60,689 bases of DNA from JANPCX01 sp046049865 (GCA_046049865.1 JBJOQO010000013.1:1-60689), one strand, 5' to 3'. Counted from the first letter of the stretch, positions 1-8,928 are shown. Translations and numbers: made by a program. Notes: generated by a model not told the origin, from the letters alone.

Positions 1-309
1 CAGTTGTCGCCTGATCTTGTCTTGCCATCCCACCGCTGCCATTCGCTGCCCCTTCGCTGTTGTCAAAACAGCAACCTTCGCAGCCTTCTATGCCTTTGCA
101 TAGGGTGGGTTTGCGGAACGCTTACTGTTTTTGCCATCGAGCCTCACCTCATTAGACGACGTCGTTCGGGTCGGTCGTGTTGGCCAATCCCTAGCCGTGA
201 GAGTTTACAGAACGATTTTCGAGCGCTTAGCGCTTAGCGCTTCAGCAGTGCAAGGGCAGCACTTCAGGACTTCACAGGCGCTATCGGTTGAGCATCAAAG
301 GTGAGCACC
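1..309. other. No gene recognised (left edge)
   Basis: Short open frames exist here, but none has a plausible start with a ribosome site, family resemblance or the codon pattern of the neighbours. The only structure seen is a triple 7-mer repeat at 222-242. The stretch lies downstream of the batA-type operon and beyond the inverted-repeat element at 310-553, so it may be decayed or intergenic DNA. Nothing further can be supported. Confidence 0.5.
222..242. repeat. Three tandem copies of AGCGCTT
   Basis: The 7-mer AGCGCTT occurs three times head to tail. Each unit contains the palindrome AGCGCT. It lies in non-coding DNA left of the inverted-repeat element. A function such as protein binding cannot be shown. 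Confidence 0.7.
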
Positions 310-553
310 TAAACCCGGATATTTCGCCAGTGGCACGTCCGAGTGGGTTGTGACGCAGTGCGCTGGTAAGGCGAGACGACGCTGCAGGCGCGTGCCCGAC
401 AGGAGGAGCAACGCGGCCAGTGCGCCGTAGCATGGCTTAATCGGGTGTGTAGCGCTCGGTACAAATTGGATTTGGCACTTGAAGGCAAGAAAGTGAGTAT
501 TCATGAGGTGTTGCGGGGCATAGGAGAGCTACCTAGTGAAATATGCGGGTTAA
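310..553. repeat. Short inverted-repeat element, copy 1 (MITE-like)
   Basis: The left end (310-330) and the right end (533-553) are imperfect inverted repeats, 17 of 21 positions matching by eye. Both contain the core ATATTTC next to ACCCG or ACCCGC. The interior is clearly homologous to a second copy at 39951-40339. Shared stretches include GAGACGACGCTGC, GGAGCAACGCGG and GCTCGGTACAAATTGG. No transposase is encoded, so this resembles a non-autonomous element. The right end supplies the TAA stop codon of the batA-type gene at 550. Copy 1 is about 145 bp shorter than copy 2 because it lacks most of the internal hairpins. Which transposon family would move it is not known to me. Confidence 0.7.
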
Positions 554-1593
554 GCCACCCGCCCAAACCACCACACCGACAACCCCGCCGACAGCAGCAC
601 CAGCAAAGCCGCGGCGGCGGCGAAGAGGCTGCTGATTTCGGTCTCCCTGGTTTCCACTACCAGCCGTGAACTCAAACCTTGGTAGACCTTTTTCAGGTCG
701 TCGGCGGTGCCCGCGTAGTAGTAGTCGGCTTGGGTGATGTTGGCAATGTTTTTGAGCGTCTCTTCGTCCAGCCGCACGCGCATGGTCCAGCCTTCAAAGC
801 CGATGGTTTCACCGTCTTTGGTGCCGATGCCCACGGTGTAGACGCGCACGCCTCGGTCTGCGGCCATCTTGGCCGCCTCCAATGGGTCGGGGCCGGTGGT
901 GCGCTGGCCATCTGTGAGCAAGATGATGGCGGCCGAAGAGAAACTGCCGGGTTTGACGGGCTTGAGCTCAGGTTTGGGTTTGTCGTCAGGCGAGGGCGGC
1001 ATGGCGCGCTGTCCGGTGATTTGCGACAGGTCGATGCCGGCCTCGGGGAACAAGGTGGCCAAAGACAGCACGATGCCGCTGCCAATGGCGGTGCCGCGCT
1101 GCAACTGAAAGCGGTCAATGGCGGCAACGACGTCATCGCGGCTCACAGTAGGCGCTTGCACCACAGCCGCAGAGCCTGCGAACGACACGACCGAGATGCG
1201 CACATGGCGGGGCAAGCCTTTGATGAAGGCCTTGGCGGCTTCCTGTGAGGCCACCAGGCGATTGGGCTGCACATCGGTGGCCCGCATGCTGCCCGACACA
1301 TCCATGGCCAACACCACGGTTTCTTGTTGTGACGGCAGGCTGATCACGGCGGCGGGCCGCGCGGCGGCCAGCAGCAGCACGGTCAAGGCGAGCAACAGAA
1401 CAAAAGGTGGCACATGTTTGCGCCAGCGCTGCTGAGGACCCATGGCCGTTTTCACCAGACCCAAGCTGGACCAAACCACCGCATTTTTTTTGCGCCGCCA
1501 CAGCAACCATACATAGGCCGTCACGAGCAGAGGCAAGAGCAACAAGGCCCAGAGGTTGTCAGGCCAGATGAAAGTGAGGCTGCTGATGTTCAT
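550..1593 (-). CDS. BatA-like VWA-domain membrane protein
   Basis: A 347-residue membrane protein with an N-terminal BatA-type region: hydrophobic segments at about 13-32 and 62-78. A von Willebrand A domain follows, carrying the MIDAS motif D98-V-S-G-S, then a C-terminal membrane helix at about 320-345. In this family the VWA domain faces the periplasm and works with a MoxR ATPase, probably as a chaperone or assembly factor. It is the last gene of a four-gene minus-strand unit, and its start overlaps the DUF58 stop by 4 bases. No batB, batD or batE follows. Instead the stop codon lies inside the right end of a short inverted-repeat element. Exact role unknown. Confidence 0.85.
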   Translation of the reverse strand: MNISSLTFIWPDNLWALLLLPLLVTAYVWLLWRRKKNAVVWSSLGLVKTAMGPQQRWRKHVPPFVLLLALTVLLLAAARPAAVISLPSQQETVVLAMDVSGSMRATDVQPNRLVASQEAAKAFIKGLPRHVRISVVSFAGSAAVVQAPTVSRDDVVAAIDRFQLQRGTAIGSGIVLSLATLFPEAGIDLSQITGQRAMPPSPDDKPKPELKPVKPGSFSSAAIILLTDGQRTTGPDPLEAAKMAADRGVRVYTVGIGTKDGETIGFEGWTMRVRLDEETLKNIANITQADYYYAGTADDLKKVYQGLSSRLVVETRETEISSLFAAAAALLVLLSAGLSVWWFGRVA

Positions 1594-2594
1594 GGTGCTG
1601 CATTCTCCCTGGCAGGGGGATTTTCTGCCCAGTCGGCGCTTCGAACCTGGCCGCCCACGACGCCACCGCGGAAAGCCCGGGCGCGCCGCTGACGCAGCGC
1701 CATGAAACGCAGCATGGCCTCAAAAAGAGGTTCTTCGGTGGTGAGCTCGAGCGCGTCGACGCCGGCGCGTGCCAAGCCAGCACGGAGTTGAGCTTCAGCC
1801 GTATCGGCTGCGGCAGCAAAACGTTTCCGAAAGCGGGCGTCGCTCGTATCCACCTGAATTTGCTCACCGCTTTCGGCGTCTTGCATCCACACCGTACCCA
1901 CATTGGGCAGCTGCATTTCCAGCGGGTCAAACAAACGCACCGCGCAGACATCGTGGTGCAAACTCAAGCGGCCCAAGGGCAACTCCCAGCCGGGTTCGCT
2001 GATGAAGTCCGACACCACGAACACGCTGCTGCGCCTTTGAATGTGGCCACTGGCAGCTTGCAATAGATCACCCAAGCGTGTGATGCCTTGGGGCGATGGT
2101 GGGGCGCCAGTTGTGGGTGGTGATCGAAGCGCTTCCAGCAGCTGCAATACCTGCAGTCGCCCACCACGCGGTGGAATGATGCGGTCCACCTGTTGGCTGT
2201 AAATGATGGCGCCGACGCGGTTGCCATGGCGGGTGAGCAGCCGCGCCATCAGCCCCACAAACTCGGCGGCCAGCTCGCCCTTGGATTGGCCTTGGCTGCC
2301 AAAGAGGCTGCTTGCGCTGATGTCCACCAAAAACCAGGCGGTGAGGTCGCGGTCTTCGTTGAAGAGGCGCACATGGGGTACACCGGTGCGGGCGGTCACG
2401 TTCCAGTCGATGTGGCGCACATCGTCCAGGTGTTGATACTCGCGCAGGTCGGCCAAGTCCAGTCCGGTGCCGCGCCACAGGCTGCGCCAGTCACCTTGCA
2501 ACCAGCCGTCCAAACGGCGCAGCACCGTCCACTCCAGCCGCTTCAAAACGGCTTCGCTGGTTTCACTGGACTTCACGGCGGCCATGGCGGTCAA
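1590..2594 (-). CDS. DUF58 domain protein
   Basis: A 334-residue soluble protein of the DUF58 family. The family signature is the D-x-R-x-I-D-W stretch near residues 57-63, seen here as DVRHIDWN. It is followed by a VWA-like fold with a D-x-S-x-S metal site in the segment FLVDISASS. DUF58 proteins are almost always encoded between MoxR and VWA proteins, as here, and are thought to act in the same complex. Both ends overlap neighbouring genes by 4 bases (MoxR upstream, BatA-like downstream), so translation is probably coupled. Substrate unknown. Confidence 0.85.
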   Translation of the reverse strand: MTAMAAVKSSETSEAVLKRLEWTVLRRLDGWLQGDWRSLWRGTGLDLADLREYQHLDDVRHIDWNVTARTGVPHVRLFNEDRDLTAWFLVDISASSLFGSQGQSKGELAAEFVGLMARLLTRHGNRVGAIIYSQQVDRIIPPRGGRLQVLQLLEALRSPPTTGAPPSPQGITRLGDLLQAASGHIQRRSSVFVVSDFISEPGWELPLGRLSLHHDVCAVRLFDPLEMQLPNVGTVWMQDAESGEQIQVDTSDARFRKRFAAAADTAEAQLRAGLARAGVDALELTTEEPLFEAMLRFMALRQRRARAFRGGVVGGQVRSADWAENPPARENAAP

Positions 2595-3592
2595 ACCGGT
2601 GGTGTGACACCGTCTGGCAGAGGTGTGGATTTTTGTACTTTGGCGATCACCTGGTCGACGGTGACGCCTTCGCTCAGGGCCTCGTAACTAAGCACCAAAC
2701 GGTGGCGCAGCACATCGCCCACCAAGGGCGTGAGGTCTTCCGGCAAGGCATAGTGGCGGCCACGCATCAAGGCCAAAGCGCGTGCGCCTTCAATCAAACC
2801 AATGGTGGCCCGTGGACTGGCGCCGTGGCTCAGGTGGCGCGCGAGGCTGGTCAGTCCGAAACGTTCGGGGCGGCGCGTGGCGCTGACCAGTTTCACCGCG
2901 TACTGAATTAACGAAGGGTCCACATACACCTCGCGGCAAACCGATTGCAGCTCAGCCAATTGCGCCATGCTGGTGACGGGCGTGATGGCCGTTGCAACGC
3001 CTGTGGCCCGCTGGGCAATGACGAACTCTTCTTCTTCGCTGGGGTAGTCCACCAGCACCTTCATCATGAAGCGGTCCACCTGTGCTTCAGGCAGCGGGTA
3101 GGTGCCTTCTGTTTCCAGCGGGTTTTGTGTGGCCATGACCAAAAAAGGCTCGGGCACGCGGTGGGTTTCGCCGGCAATGGTCACCTGACGTTCTTGCATC
3201 ACTTCCAAGAGTGCACTTTGCACTTTGGCTGGCGCGCGGTTGATTTCATCGGCCAACAGCAAGTGGGTGAACACCGGCCCGAGCATGGTGTTGAATTCGC
3301 CGTCTTTGGGGTGGTAAATGCGTGTGCCGATTAAATCGGCGGGCACCAGGTCGGGGGTGAATTGGATGCGTTTGAAGCTGCCGCGCAGCGTGGCAGCCAG
3401 TGTTTTGACGGTGAGGGTTTTGGCCAGGCCCGGCACGCCCTCCACCAAGAGGTGGCCCTGCGAGAGCACGGCCACCATCACGCGCTCCAGAAATTGGTCT
3501 TGGCCGACCACGACACGTTTGACTTCATACAGCAGCCGCTGCATCAACTCGGCCGTGTTTTTGGCTGTCTCTTGGGTCAATGCGGGATTCAT
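2591..3592 (-). CDS. MoxR-family AAA+ ATPase
   Basis: A 333-residue MoxR ATPase. Walker A is GVPGLAKT (about 52-59), Walker B is LLLADEINR (about 112-120), and an ATQNP sensor-1 segment follows. The chosen ATG at 3592 has AGGAGA seven bases upstream. The frame opens seven codons earlier, but without a ribosome site. MoxR ATPases remodel client proteins, often together with VWA proteins, which are encoded just downstream (DUF58 and BatA-like). The HtrA-like gene ends 17 bases upstream, so the four genes probably form one transcript. Confidence 0.9.
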   Translation of the reverse strand: MNPALTQETAKNTAELMQRLLYEVKRVVVGQDQFLERVMVAVLSQGHLLVEGVPGLAKTLTVKTLAATLRGSFKRIQFTPDLVPADLIGTRIYHPKDGEFNTMLGPVFTHLLLADEINRAPAKVQSALLEVMQERQVTIAGETHRVPEPFLVMATQNPLETEGTYPLPEAQVDRFMMKVLVDYPSEEEEFVIAQRATGVATAITPVTSMAQLAELQSVCREVYVDPSLIQYAVKLVSATRRPERFGLTSLARHLSHGASPRATIGLIEGARALALMRGRHYALPEDLTPLVGDVLRHRLVLSYEALSEGVTVDQVIAKVQKSTPLPDGVTPPV

Positions 3593-3609
3593 ACAAGGTC
3601 TCCTAAAAA

Positions 3610-4614
3610 TCAAAATGGCGGCATGCCCGCGGCACCCGCGGCGTTTTCAATCGGCACCGCAAAACCAATACCAATGAACACCCGCTGCTGGGATGGGTTG
3701 AGTATGGCGGTGACGATGCCGACCACCGCGCCATCAAGGGTGACCAGTGGCCCACCCGAGTTGCCCGGATTGGCGGCCGCATCAAACTGAATCAGGTTGG
3801 TCATGACCTGTTCACCGTCGGGCGAGCGGAACTCACGCTTGAGGCCGGACACCACGCCAGCCGAAGTGGATGGCCCGATGCCGAAAGGGAAACCCACCGC
3901 CACCACCGGTTCGCCCGGCGCCAAGTCGCCGGTGGAACGCATGGCCGCCGCTTGCAAGTCGTCTGGAATGCTCTGCGCGCGCAGCACCGCCAGGTCATTC
4001 TTGGGGTCGGCACCGACCATGCGTGCGTCTGACACATGACCATCGGCAAACGTCACTTTGATGCGTTTGGCACCTTGCAGCACGTGCAAATTGGTGAGGA
4101 TGGTGCCGTTGTCAATGATGACCACGCCGGTGCCCACACCGCGCTCCACTTTTTGGGTTTTGGGGTTCTTGCCAGATGCGACCAAGGGTTCGTCCTGGTC
4201 TTTACCATCGTCATCGTCGCTCATCAAGCCGACCACGCGCACCACCGAGGGGGCGATGATTTCAGCGGCTTTGAGTGTGGGCGAGATGAGCGGCTTTTCC
4301 TCCAGCGATTTGCGCAACGCCGCTTCAATGGCCCGCATGTTCACACCCGGGGCAGGGCGGCCGGACGCCCAGTCCTTCAGGCCCGCCGGCCCGAGGGCCA
4401 GCAACAAGCCGGCCAGCAAACCCAAGCCACTGGCCAGTGCCCAAGTCCAGCGGCGTGCCGGGCGAGATGTGGTTGAAGGGGTAACGGTTGGAAGTGATGC
4501 GGATGCAGGCTCTGTCTCCGTGTGCAGAGTTGCCTGCGGCGCATCAGCCCCCTTGGGCTGGGTCCGCTGCGCGGGTGATGGGCTGTACAGCGCTGCCTTT
4601 TTCATCACGGCCAT
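3610..4614 (-). CDS. HtrA/DegP-like membrane-anchored serine protease without PDZ domain
   Basis: A 334-residue trypsin-fold protease. A Thr/Pro-rich cytoplasmic N-terminus is followed by one membrane helix at about 57-77. The protease domain carries a complete triad: H177 in LTNLHVL, D207 in KNDLAVL and S286 in GNSGGPL. An acidic insertion (MSDDDDGKDQDE) lies just before the domain. The protein ends shortly after the catalytic domain and lacks the PDZ domain of DegP and DegS, so substrate recognition must differ. It is the first gene of the MoxR/DUF58/VWA unit, suggesting a joint role in envelope protein quality control. Confidence 0.85.
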   Translation of the reverse strand: MAVMKKAALYSPSPAQRTQPKGADAPQATLHTETEPASASLPTVTPSTTSRPARRWTWALASGLGLLAGLLLALGPAGLKDWASGRPAPGVNMRAIEAALRKSLEEKPLISPTLKAAEIIAPSVVRVVGLMSDDDDGKDQDEPLVASGKNPKTQKVERGVGTGVVIIDNGTILTNLHVLQGAKRIKVTFADGHVSDARMVGADPKNDLAVLRAQSIPDDLQAAAMRSTGDLAPGEPVVAVGFPFGIGPSTSAGVVSGLKREFRSPDGEQVMTNLIQFDAAANPGNSGGPLVTLDGAVVGIVTAILNPSQQRVFIGIGFAVPIENAAGAAGMPPF

Positions 4615-4727
4615 CCTTGTGAACTGCGCGTGCTGGTCCGCACGATGGGTGAAACCTTAGCACGCGAGACGGACGTTGTGTGGTTTGGGGGCGTTGATGC
4701 AACGTGTTTGCTACTCCCCAACTCGCG

Positions 4728-5126
4728 TCAGCACATCCTTCCGTCCAAAAACCGCTCACCATTCTCCCAACCGAGCCACACGCGCAAGGCAGATGCGGCC
4801 CATTCACCTTCCTGGCTGAAACCCAGCGCCAGTTGTGTTTGGCCTGCCCATTCAAAGGGAAGACCGGGCAACAACAGCGATGAACGCGGTGGGCCACCCA
4901 CCGAGATGCTGCCGCTGGACAAACGTCCGAAGCGGTCTGAAACCTCTGCTTGGCCCATGACTCCGATGAGTTGCAACTCCAAACCCAGCGCATAACCGTC
5001 GAAGGCATCAGGTACTTGGGCGGCACTTTGCACTCGCGCAGCCGAGAACACCACCCGCACGACATGCCCCTCCTGGCGGATGTGTTTGACTTCGGAGTCG
5101 TGAAAGCTGAATGTCAAAGGAAACAT
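4728..5126 (-). CDS. Conserved hypothetical protein
   Basis: A 132-residue protein with no signal peptide and no membrane segment. It contains several segments of alternating polar and hydrophobic residues, such as HVVRVVFSAARV and QTQLALGFSQ, which suggest a mostly beta fold. I do not recognise the family. It starts 7 bases after the arfB stop and probably shares its transcript. The codon pattern is like that of its neighbours, which supports a real gene. No function is proposed. Confidence 0.65.
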   Translation of the reverse strand: MFPLTFSFHDSEVKHIRQEGHVVRVVFSAARVQSAAQVPDAFDGYALGLELQLIGVMGQAEVSDRFGRLSSGSISVGGPPRSSLLLPGLPFEWAGQTQLALGFSQEGEWAASALRVWLGWENGERFLDGRMC

Positions 5127-5133
5127 AGCGCTG

Positions 5134-5541
5134 TCACTCAGTGACCTTGCCGCGCCCGGCTTTGATGGCAGAGCGCAAGCCCTTGCCTTCTAAGCGGCGC
5201 TGCTTGGAACCATAGGTGGGTTTCGTCGGGCGGCGGGTTTTGGGTGGCGTGGCCACGCTGTTCACCAAGTCATTTAAGCGGGTCATGGCATCCAAGCGGT
5301 TCATGTCTTGGCTGCGGCTGGTTTGGGCTTTGATGACCACCACACCTTCTGCGGTGATGCGCTGGTCGCTCAGGGCCAAGAGACGTTCTTTCACTTCTTG
5401 CGGCAAGGACGAGGCGCGAATGTCAAAACGCAAATGCACCGCACTGGAGACCTTGTTAACGTTTTGCCCGCCCGCACCTTGTGCGCGAATGGCGCTGAAT
5501 TCGACTTCGCTCTCGTTGATTTCAAACGCTGGACGGATCAC
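5134..5541 (-). CDS. arfB: Alternative ribosome-rescue factor ArfB (peptidyl-tRNA hydrolase YaeJ)
   Basis: A release-factor-like protein that hydrolyses peptidyl-tRNA on stalled ribosomes. The catalytic GGQ is in RAQGAGGQNVNK near the N-terminus, followed by the class-I release-factor fold and a basic C-terminal tail (TRRPTKPTYGSKQRRL) that enters the empty mRNA channel. The frame is open upstream to 5640, but that part overlaps the GST gene and is not conserved. The GTG at 5541 gives 135 residues, close to the usual family length, and lies 14 bases after the GST stop. Start uncertain by a few codons, function secure. Confidence 0.88.
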   Translation of the reverse strand: MIRPAFEINESEVEFSAIRAQGAGGQNVNKVSSAVHLRFDIRASSLPQEVKERLLALSDQRITAEGVVVIKAQTSRSQDMNRLDAMTRLNDLVNSVATPPKTRRPTKPTYGSKQRRLEGKGLRSAIKAGRGKVTE

Positions 5542-5554
5542 GACGAACTCATGG

Positions 5555-6292
5555 TCAACGCGAACGGCGTTGCTGGTGGTACAGGCGCAGCACGAAGTTC
5601 CAAGTGGGGTGGCCTCGGAACTCGTTCTGAAATTTGGCAATTTCCTCCGGCATGGTGACGGGCCAACGTGTCACATGTTCGGGCGGGCAACACAGCGGCG
5701 CGAGCAGTGAGGCCACCGCGACATCGGCGCGCGTGATGTGGTCGCCGATCAAATAGGGGTTGTCGCGAAAAATCACGTTGAAGGTGTCGAATGTTTTGCG
5801 GAACAAGTCTTTGGCCTCGGCCACTTTGTCGGGTCTGACCTTGTACTTGCGTGCCACACCTTTGGCGAGCAGGGGATAGCTGAGGTTCAAGAATGGCCGA
5901 CTCCAAACCGGGCCGCCTTGGCTCCACAGGTCCACGGTGGTGCGCCGATTGGCCAGGAGCGGGCCGTAAAAAATGCGCTGAATGCCCAGGCCAAAAGCCC
6001 GGTCGGCCAAGGCTTCTAACTCAGCGCAGCGCGCGGCTTGTGCGGGCGATACCGACAGACGTTTGGCATTCAGGCCTTGTTCCAAGTAGTCGAGGATGGC
6101 ACCGGATCCCTGGATCAGTTGTCCGTCGTGTTCCAGCAGCGGCACGTTGGATTTGGCCTGCAATTTGCGCATCGTCCACAAGTGAGCACCCGGCACCAGG
6201 GCCAGTTCGGTGTACTTGAGTTGGTTGAAATCCAGCGCCCAGCGGGCTTTCTCAGAAAAATGGGAGAGGGTGAAGGTGTAAAGGCGCAGCAT
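5555..6292 (-). CDS. Glutathione S-transferase family protein
   Basis: A 245-residue protein with an N-terminal thioredoxin-like domain (starting LYTFTLSHFSEKARWAL, then the QGSGAILDYL segment that binds the glutathione gamma-glutamyl group) and an all-helical C-terminal domain with the N-capping-box-like segment ITRADVAVASLL. These are hallmarks of cytosolic GSTs. The substrate cannot be told from sequence. It lies between the desaturase gene and arfB on the same strand, 50 bases downstream of the desaturase stop, so co-transcription is possible. Confidence 0.85.
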   Translation of the reverse strand: MLRLYTFTLSHFSEKARWALDFNQLKYTELALVPGAHLWTMRKLQAKSNVPLLEHDGQLIQGSGAILDYLEQGLNAKRLSVSPAQAARCAELEALADRAFGLGIQRIFYGPLLANRRTTVDLWSQGGPVWSRPFLNLSYPLLAKGVARKYKVRPDKVAEAKDLFRKTFDTFNVIFRDNPYLIGDHITRADVAVASLLAPLCCPPEHVTRWPVTMPEEIAKFQNEFRGHPTWNFVLRLYHQQRRSR

Positions 6293-6342
6293 GCGCCCAT
6301 GCTACGCCAGTCCCGACCAAGCAAACGACGATCGAAGAAGCA

Positions 6343-7422
6343 TCAAACAATGAGGGGTTCGCTGGTGCGTTTGCCAGCGTAGTCCGTCCAGCAGCGCGCC
6401 TTGAAGTCGTAGAGCTTGCAGCGTTTGGCGGTGCGTGCGTACCAACGCCATGAGAAAGGCTGAATCACGATGCAGCCAGGCATCTTGGCCTCCAACAGCT
6501 TTTGTGCCTTTTTCAGGCGGTACAGCGGCACGCCCATGTCCACATGGTGGGCGGTGTGCTCCATGATGTGGTGCAACACGCTGCCCATGATGGAGCGGAA
6601 GGTCAGGTGCACGGTCGTGGAGACGAAGGGCTGCGCGGCGGCCCAAGAGGTTTTGTCTTCGTACCAGGCCACGCCTTCATGGGTGTGGTGCACGTACACC
6701 ACGAAGCCGATCATGCCGTTCCAAAACAAAAATGGCAGCACAAACCCCACACTGACCAGCCACCATGCCGATTGCCCCGTTGCGTGAGCGGCCCAAACAA
6801 GGCCGCCAATCCAAAAACTGGCGGCTGTGGTGGCCAAGAGGCTGTCCCATACAAACACAGTGCGGCGCGTGGGCATGATTCGTTTGTTAGGGAACATCAA
6901 GCGTGTCCACCAGACATCGACCAGGTAGTAAAGCCATGGCGCCCAGCCGCTGCGGTAAATGCGCTCCAGGCCGCGCCGCCAAGTCGGCAGGGCTTGAAAT
7001 TCTTCCAGCGAACGTGGCTCCCACACGAAATCAAACCCTTTGAGGTTGGTGTAGCCGTGGTGCACCACGTTGTGCCCAACTTCCCACAGGCTGTAGGGGG
7101 TCAGGGAGGGCAGAAAAACCAGCCGTCCGAGCCAGCGGTTCAGCCCCCGGTGGGGCGTGAAACTTTGGTGGCAGGCGTCGTGGCCCAGGATGAAAAGGCG
7201 GCCAATGACAAAGCCGCAGACCAATCCAGCCAACACCTGCAGCGGTTTGGATGGCGCAAGGATGGCGGCTGTGAGTGCCAGCGCAAAAAAAACCACGTCC
7301 ACAGCGACCAGCCACAGGGCGTAAGCCGTGTTGCGAGCGGAAATGGGTGCCAGCCATTGGCGAATGAGTTTTCGGTGGGGAATGGGCGCGTGGTGGGGCA
7401 GGGCGGCGGCGACGTTCGTCAT
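6343..7422 (-). CDS. Membrane fatty acid desaturase
   Basis: A 359-residue integral membrane di-iron enzyme. The three histidine boxes are visible: HDACH at about 105, HNVVHH at about 140 and HHIMEHTAHH at about 285, separated by hydrophobic pairs of helices. Such enzymes introduce double bases into acyl chains, often for membrane fluidity at low temperature, but the family also includes carotenoid-modifying enzymes. Position specificity and substrate are not readable here. It is the promoter-proximal gene of the GST/arfB group and is divergent from tatD. Confidence 0.85.
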   Translation of the reverse strand: MTNVAAALPHHAPIPHRKLIRQWLAPISARNTAYALWLVAVDVVFFALALTAAILAPSKPLQVLAGLVCGFVIGRLFILGHDACHQSFTPHRGLNRWLGRLVFLPSLTPYSLWEVGHNVVHHGYTNLKGFDFVWEPRSLEEFQALPTWRRGLERIYRSGWAPWLYYLVDVWWTRLMFPNKRIMPTRRTVFVWDSLLATTAASFWIGGLVWAAHATGQSAWWLVSVGFVLPFLFWNGMIGFVVYVHHTHEGVAWYEDKTSWAAAQPFVSTTVHLTFRSIMGSVLHHIMEHTAHHVDMGVPLYRLKKAQKLLEAKMPGCIVIQPFSWRWYARTAKRCKLYDFKARCWTDYAGKRTSEPLIV

Positions 7423-7608
7423 CTTGAGAGCACGCGACGGTGCAATGATTCAAAGCATCAAACCTTACCGGTGTTCATCTCTCGGAACTTTGAGGTCGAT
7501 CAAGCCCACGTCAAATTGCCCTAACGGTCCGAACGCCCAAGGCAACTGTGGGTGGCCATGCATCAATCCAAGGCGTCGCCGTTGGTTTCGTCGGGCATGA
7601 TGTGGTCT

Positions 7609-8430
7609 ATGTGGATCGACACCCATTGCCACCTGGACGCGCCTGAGTTTGAGTCTGATCGCGATGACGTCGCTGCGCGCGCGCGTGCCGCAGGCGTCGA
7701 GCGCTTGGTGATACCGGCCGTGCAGCGGTGCGACTTGGCGACCGTGCGAGCGCTGGCGCACCTTGTAAACGGTGCTTACGCTTTGGGCATCCACCCGCTG
7801 TATGTGGACCGTGCTGCTGAGCAGGACCTGGAGCATGTGGCGGACGCTCTGCGCGAGTTTCAAGCCGACCCGCGCCTGGTGGCCGTTGGCGAAATTGGAC
7901 TGGATCACTTTGTGCCAGGACTGGATTGGGCGAAACAAGAACGTTTTTACGTCGAGCAGTTGAAGTTGGCTCAGCAGTTCAAACTGCCCGTCATCTTGCA
8001 TGTGCGTCGGTCCGCTGATGCATTGCTGAAACACTTGCGGCGCCACCCGGTGGCAGGCGGCATCGCCCATGCCTTCAACGGCAGCGAGCAGCAGGCCATG
8101 GCCTTTGTGGACTTGGGTTTCAAGCTGGGGTTTGGTGGCGCATTGACTTTTGAGCGGGCGCTGCAAATTCGCCGCTTGGCGCAAACCTTGCCGCTGTCCT
8201 GCATCGTGCTGGAAACCGACGCACCGGACATTCCGCCGCACTGGTTGTATCGAACCGCAGCCGAGCGTGCACAAGGCGTGGTGTCGCGCAACGAACCTGC
8301 CGAGTTGCCGCCTATTGCGCAGGTGCTGGCCGACCTGCGGGGCATGTCCATGGAGGCATTGGCCGAGGCGACCACGGCCAATGCCATGGCCGCCTTGCCT
8401 CGTTTGGCGTCGCTACCGGCGATGCGTTGA
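7609..8430 (+). CDS. tatD: TatD-family metal-dependent DNase
   Basis: A TIM-barrel hydrolase of about 273 residues. Metal ligands appear in order: H6 and H8 in THCHLD, E95 in GEIGLD, a histidine in ILHVRRS, a histidine in HAFNGS and the aspartate in ETDAPD. TatD proteins are 3'-5' exonucleases linked to DNA repair and turnover. The start is ambiguous: 7609 fits the family, while 7597 and 7552 are in-frame alternatives. None has a strong ribosome site. The next gene, a DNA glycosylase, starts 3 bases after the stop. Confidence 0.88.
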   Translation: MWIDTHCHLDAPEFESDRDDVAARARAAGVERLVIPAVQRCDLATVRALAHLVNGAYALGIHPLYVDRAAEQDLEHVADALREFQADPRLVAVGEIGLDHFVPGLDWAKQERFYVEQLKLAQQFKLPVILHVRRSADALLKHLRRHPVAGGIAHAFNGSEQQAMAFVDLGFKLGFGGALTFERALQIRRLAQTLPLSCIVLETDAPDIPPHWLYRTAAERAQGVVSRNEPAELPPIAQVLADLRGMSMEALAEATTANAMAALPRLASLPAMR

Positions 8431-8433
8431 ACG

Positions 8434-8928
8434 ATGGAGCGACTTCATGGCCTGCCGCCAGTGCTCGGGCCGAGAACCCGTTTGGTGGTTCTAGGCAGCT
8501 TTCCAAGCCAGGCGTCATTGCTGGCTGCGCAGTATTACGCCCACCCACGCAATCAGTTTTGGCCTTTGTTGTCTGCCTTATGGGGCATCGAGATGCGCAC
8601 TTTGTTGTACGAGCAGAGGCTGGCGCTGGTTTTGGAACGCGGCCTCGGGATTTGGGATGTGTACGCCAGTTGCCAGCGTGAAGGCAGTTTGGACAGCGCC
8701 ATTGAAGCGCCCGAGTTCAACAACTGGGCCGAACTGCGCCGCCAGGCTCCCGCATTGCAGGCGGTGGCCCACAACGGCGGCGAGTCGGCACGCGCCATGC
8801 GCCACACTCTCGCCTTGGGTTGCACGGTGCACCGTTTGCCGTCCACCAGTCCTGCCAATGCCAGTTGGTCGTTTGAACGAAAGCTGGCCGCTTGGCGCGA
8901 GGTCTTTATTCAACACGGAATTGCATGA
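8434..8928 (+). CDS. DNA-deoxyinosine (hypoxanthine) glycosylase, UDG family 6
   Basis: A 164-residue protein of the uracil-DNA-glycosylase superfamily. It has the family-6 start VVLGSFPSQAS, then YYAHPRNQFW, where the Asn is the catalytic-type residue, and near the C-terminus the segment LPSTSPAN, which serves as the DNA-inserting loop. Family 6 enzymes remove hypoxanthine arising from adenine deamination and, unlike other families, usually lack uracil activity. It sits between tatD and a spermidine-synthase-like gene in one tight unit and overlaps the latter by 4 bases (ATGA). Confidence 0.85.
   Translation: MERLHGLPPVLGPRTRLVVLGSFPSQASLLAAQYYAHPRNQFWPLLSALWGIEMRTLLYEQRLALVLERGLGIWDVYASCQREGSLDSAIEAPEFNNWAELRRQAPALQAVAHNGGESARAMRHTLALGCTVHRLPSTSPANASWSFERKLAAWREVFIQHGIA

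Noticed and set aside
4..237. Plus-strand open frame of 77 codons at the left edge
   Set aside because: Composition is not protein-like (many Ser/Cys/Arg), there is no ribosome site, and no family is recognised.
679..1248. Long plus-strand frame of 189 codons opposite the VWA gene
   Set aside because: It lies antisense to a gene with clear domain motifs and reflects GC-rich codon structure. The same holds for the many long antisense frames over recJ, the SNF2 gene and others.
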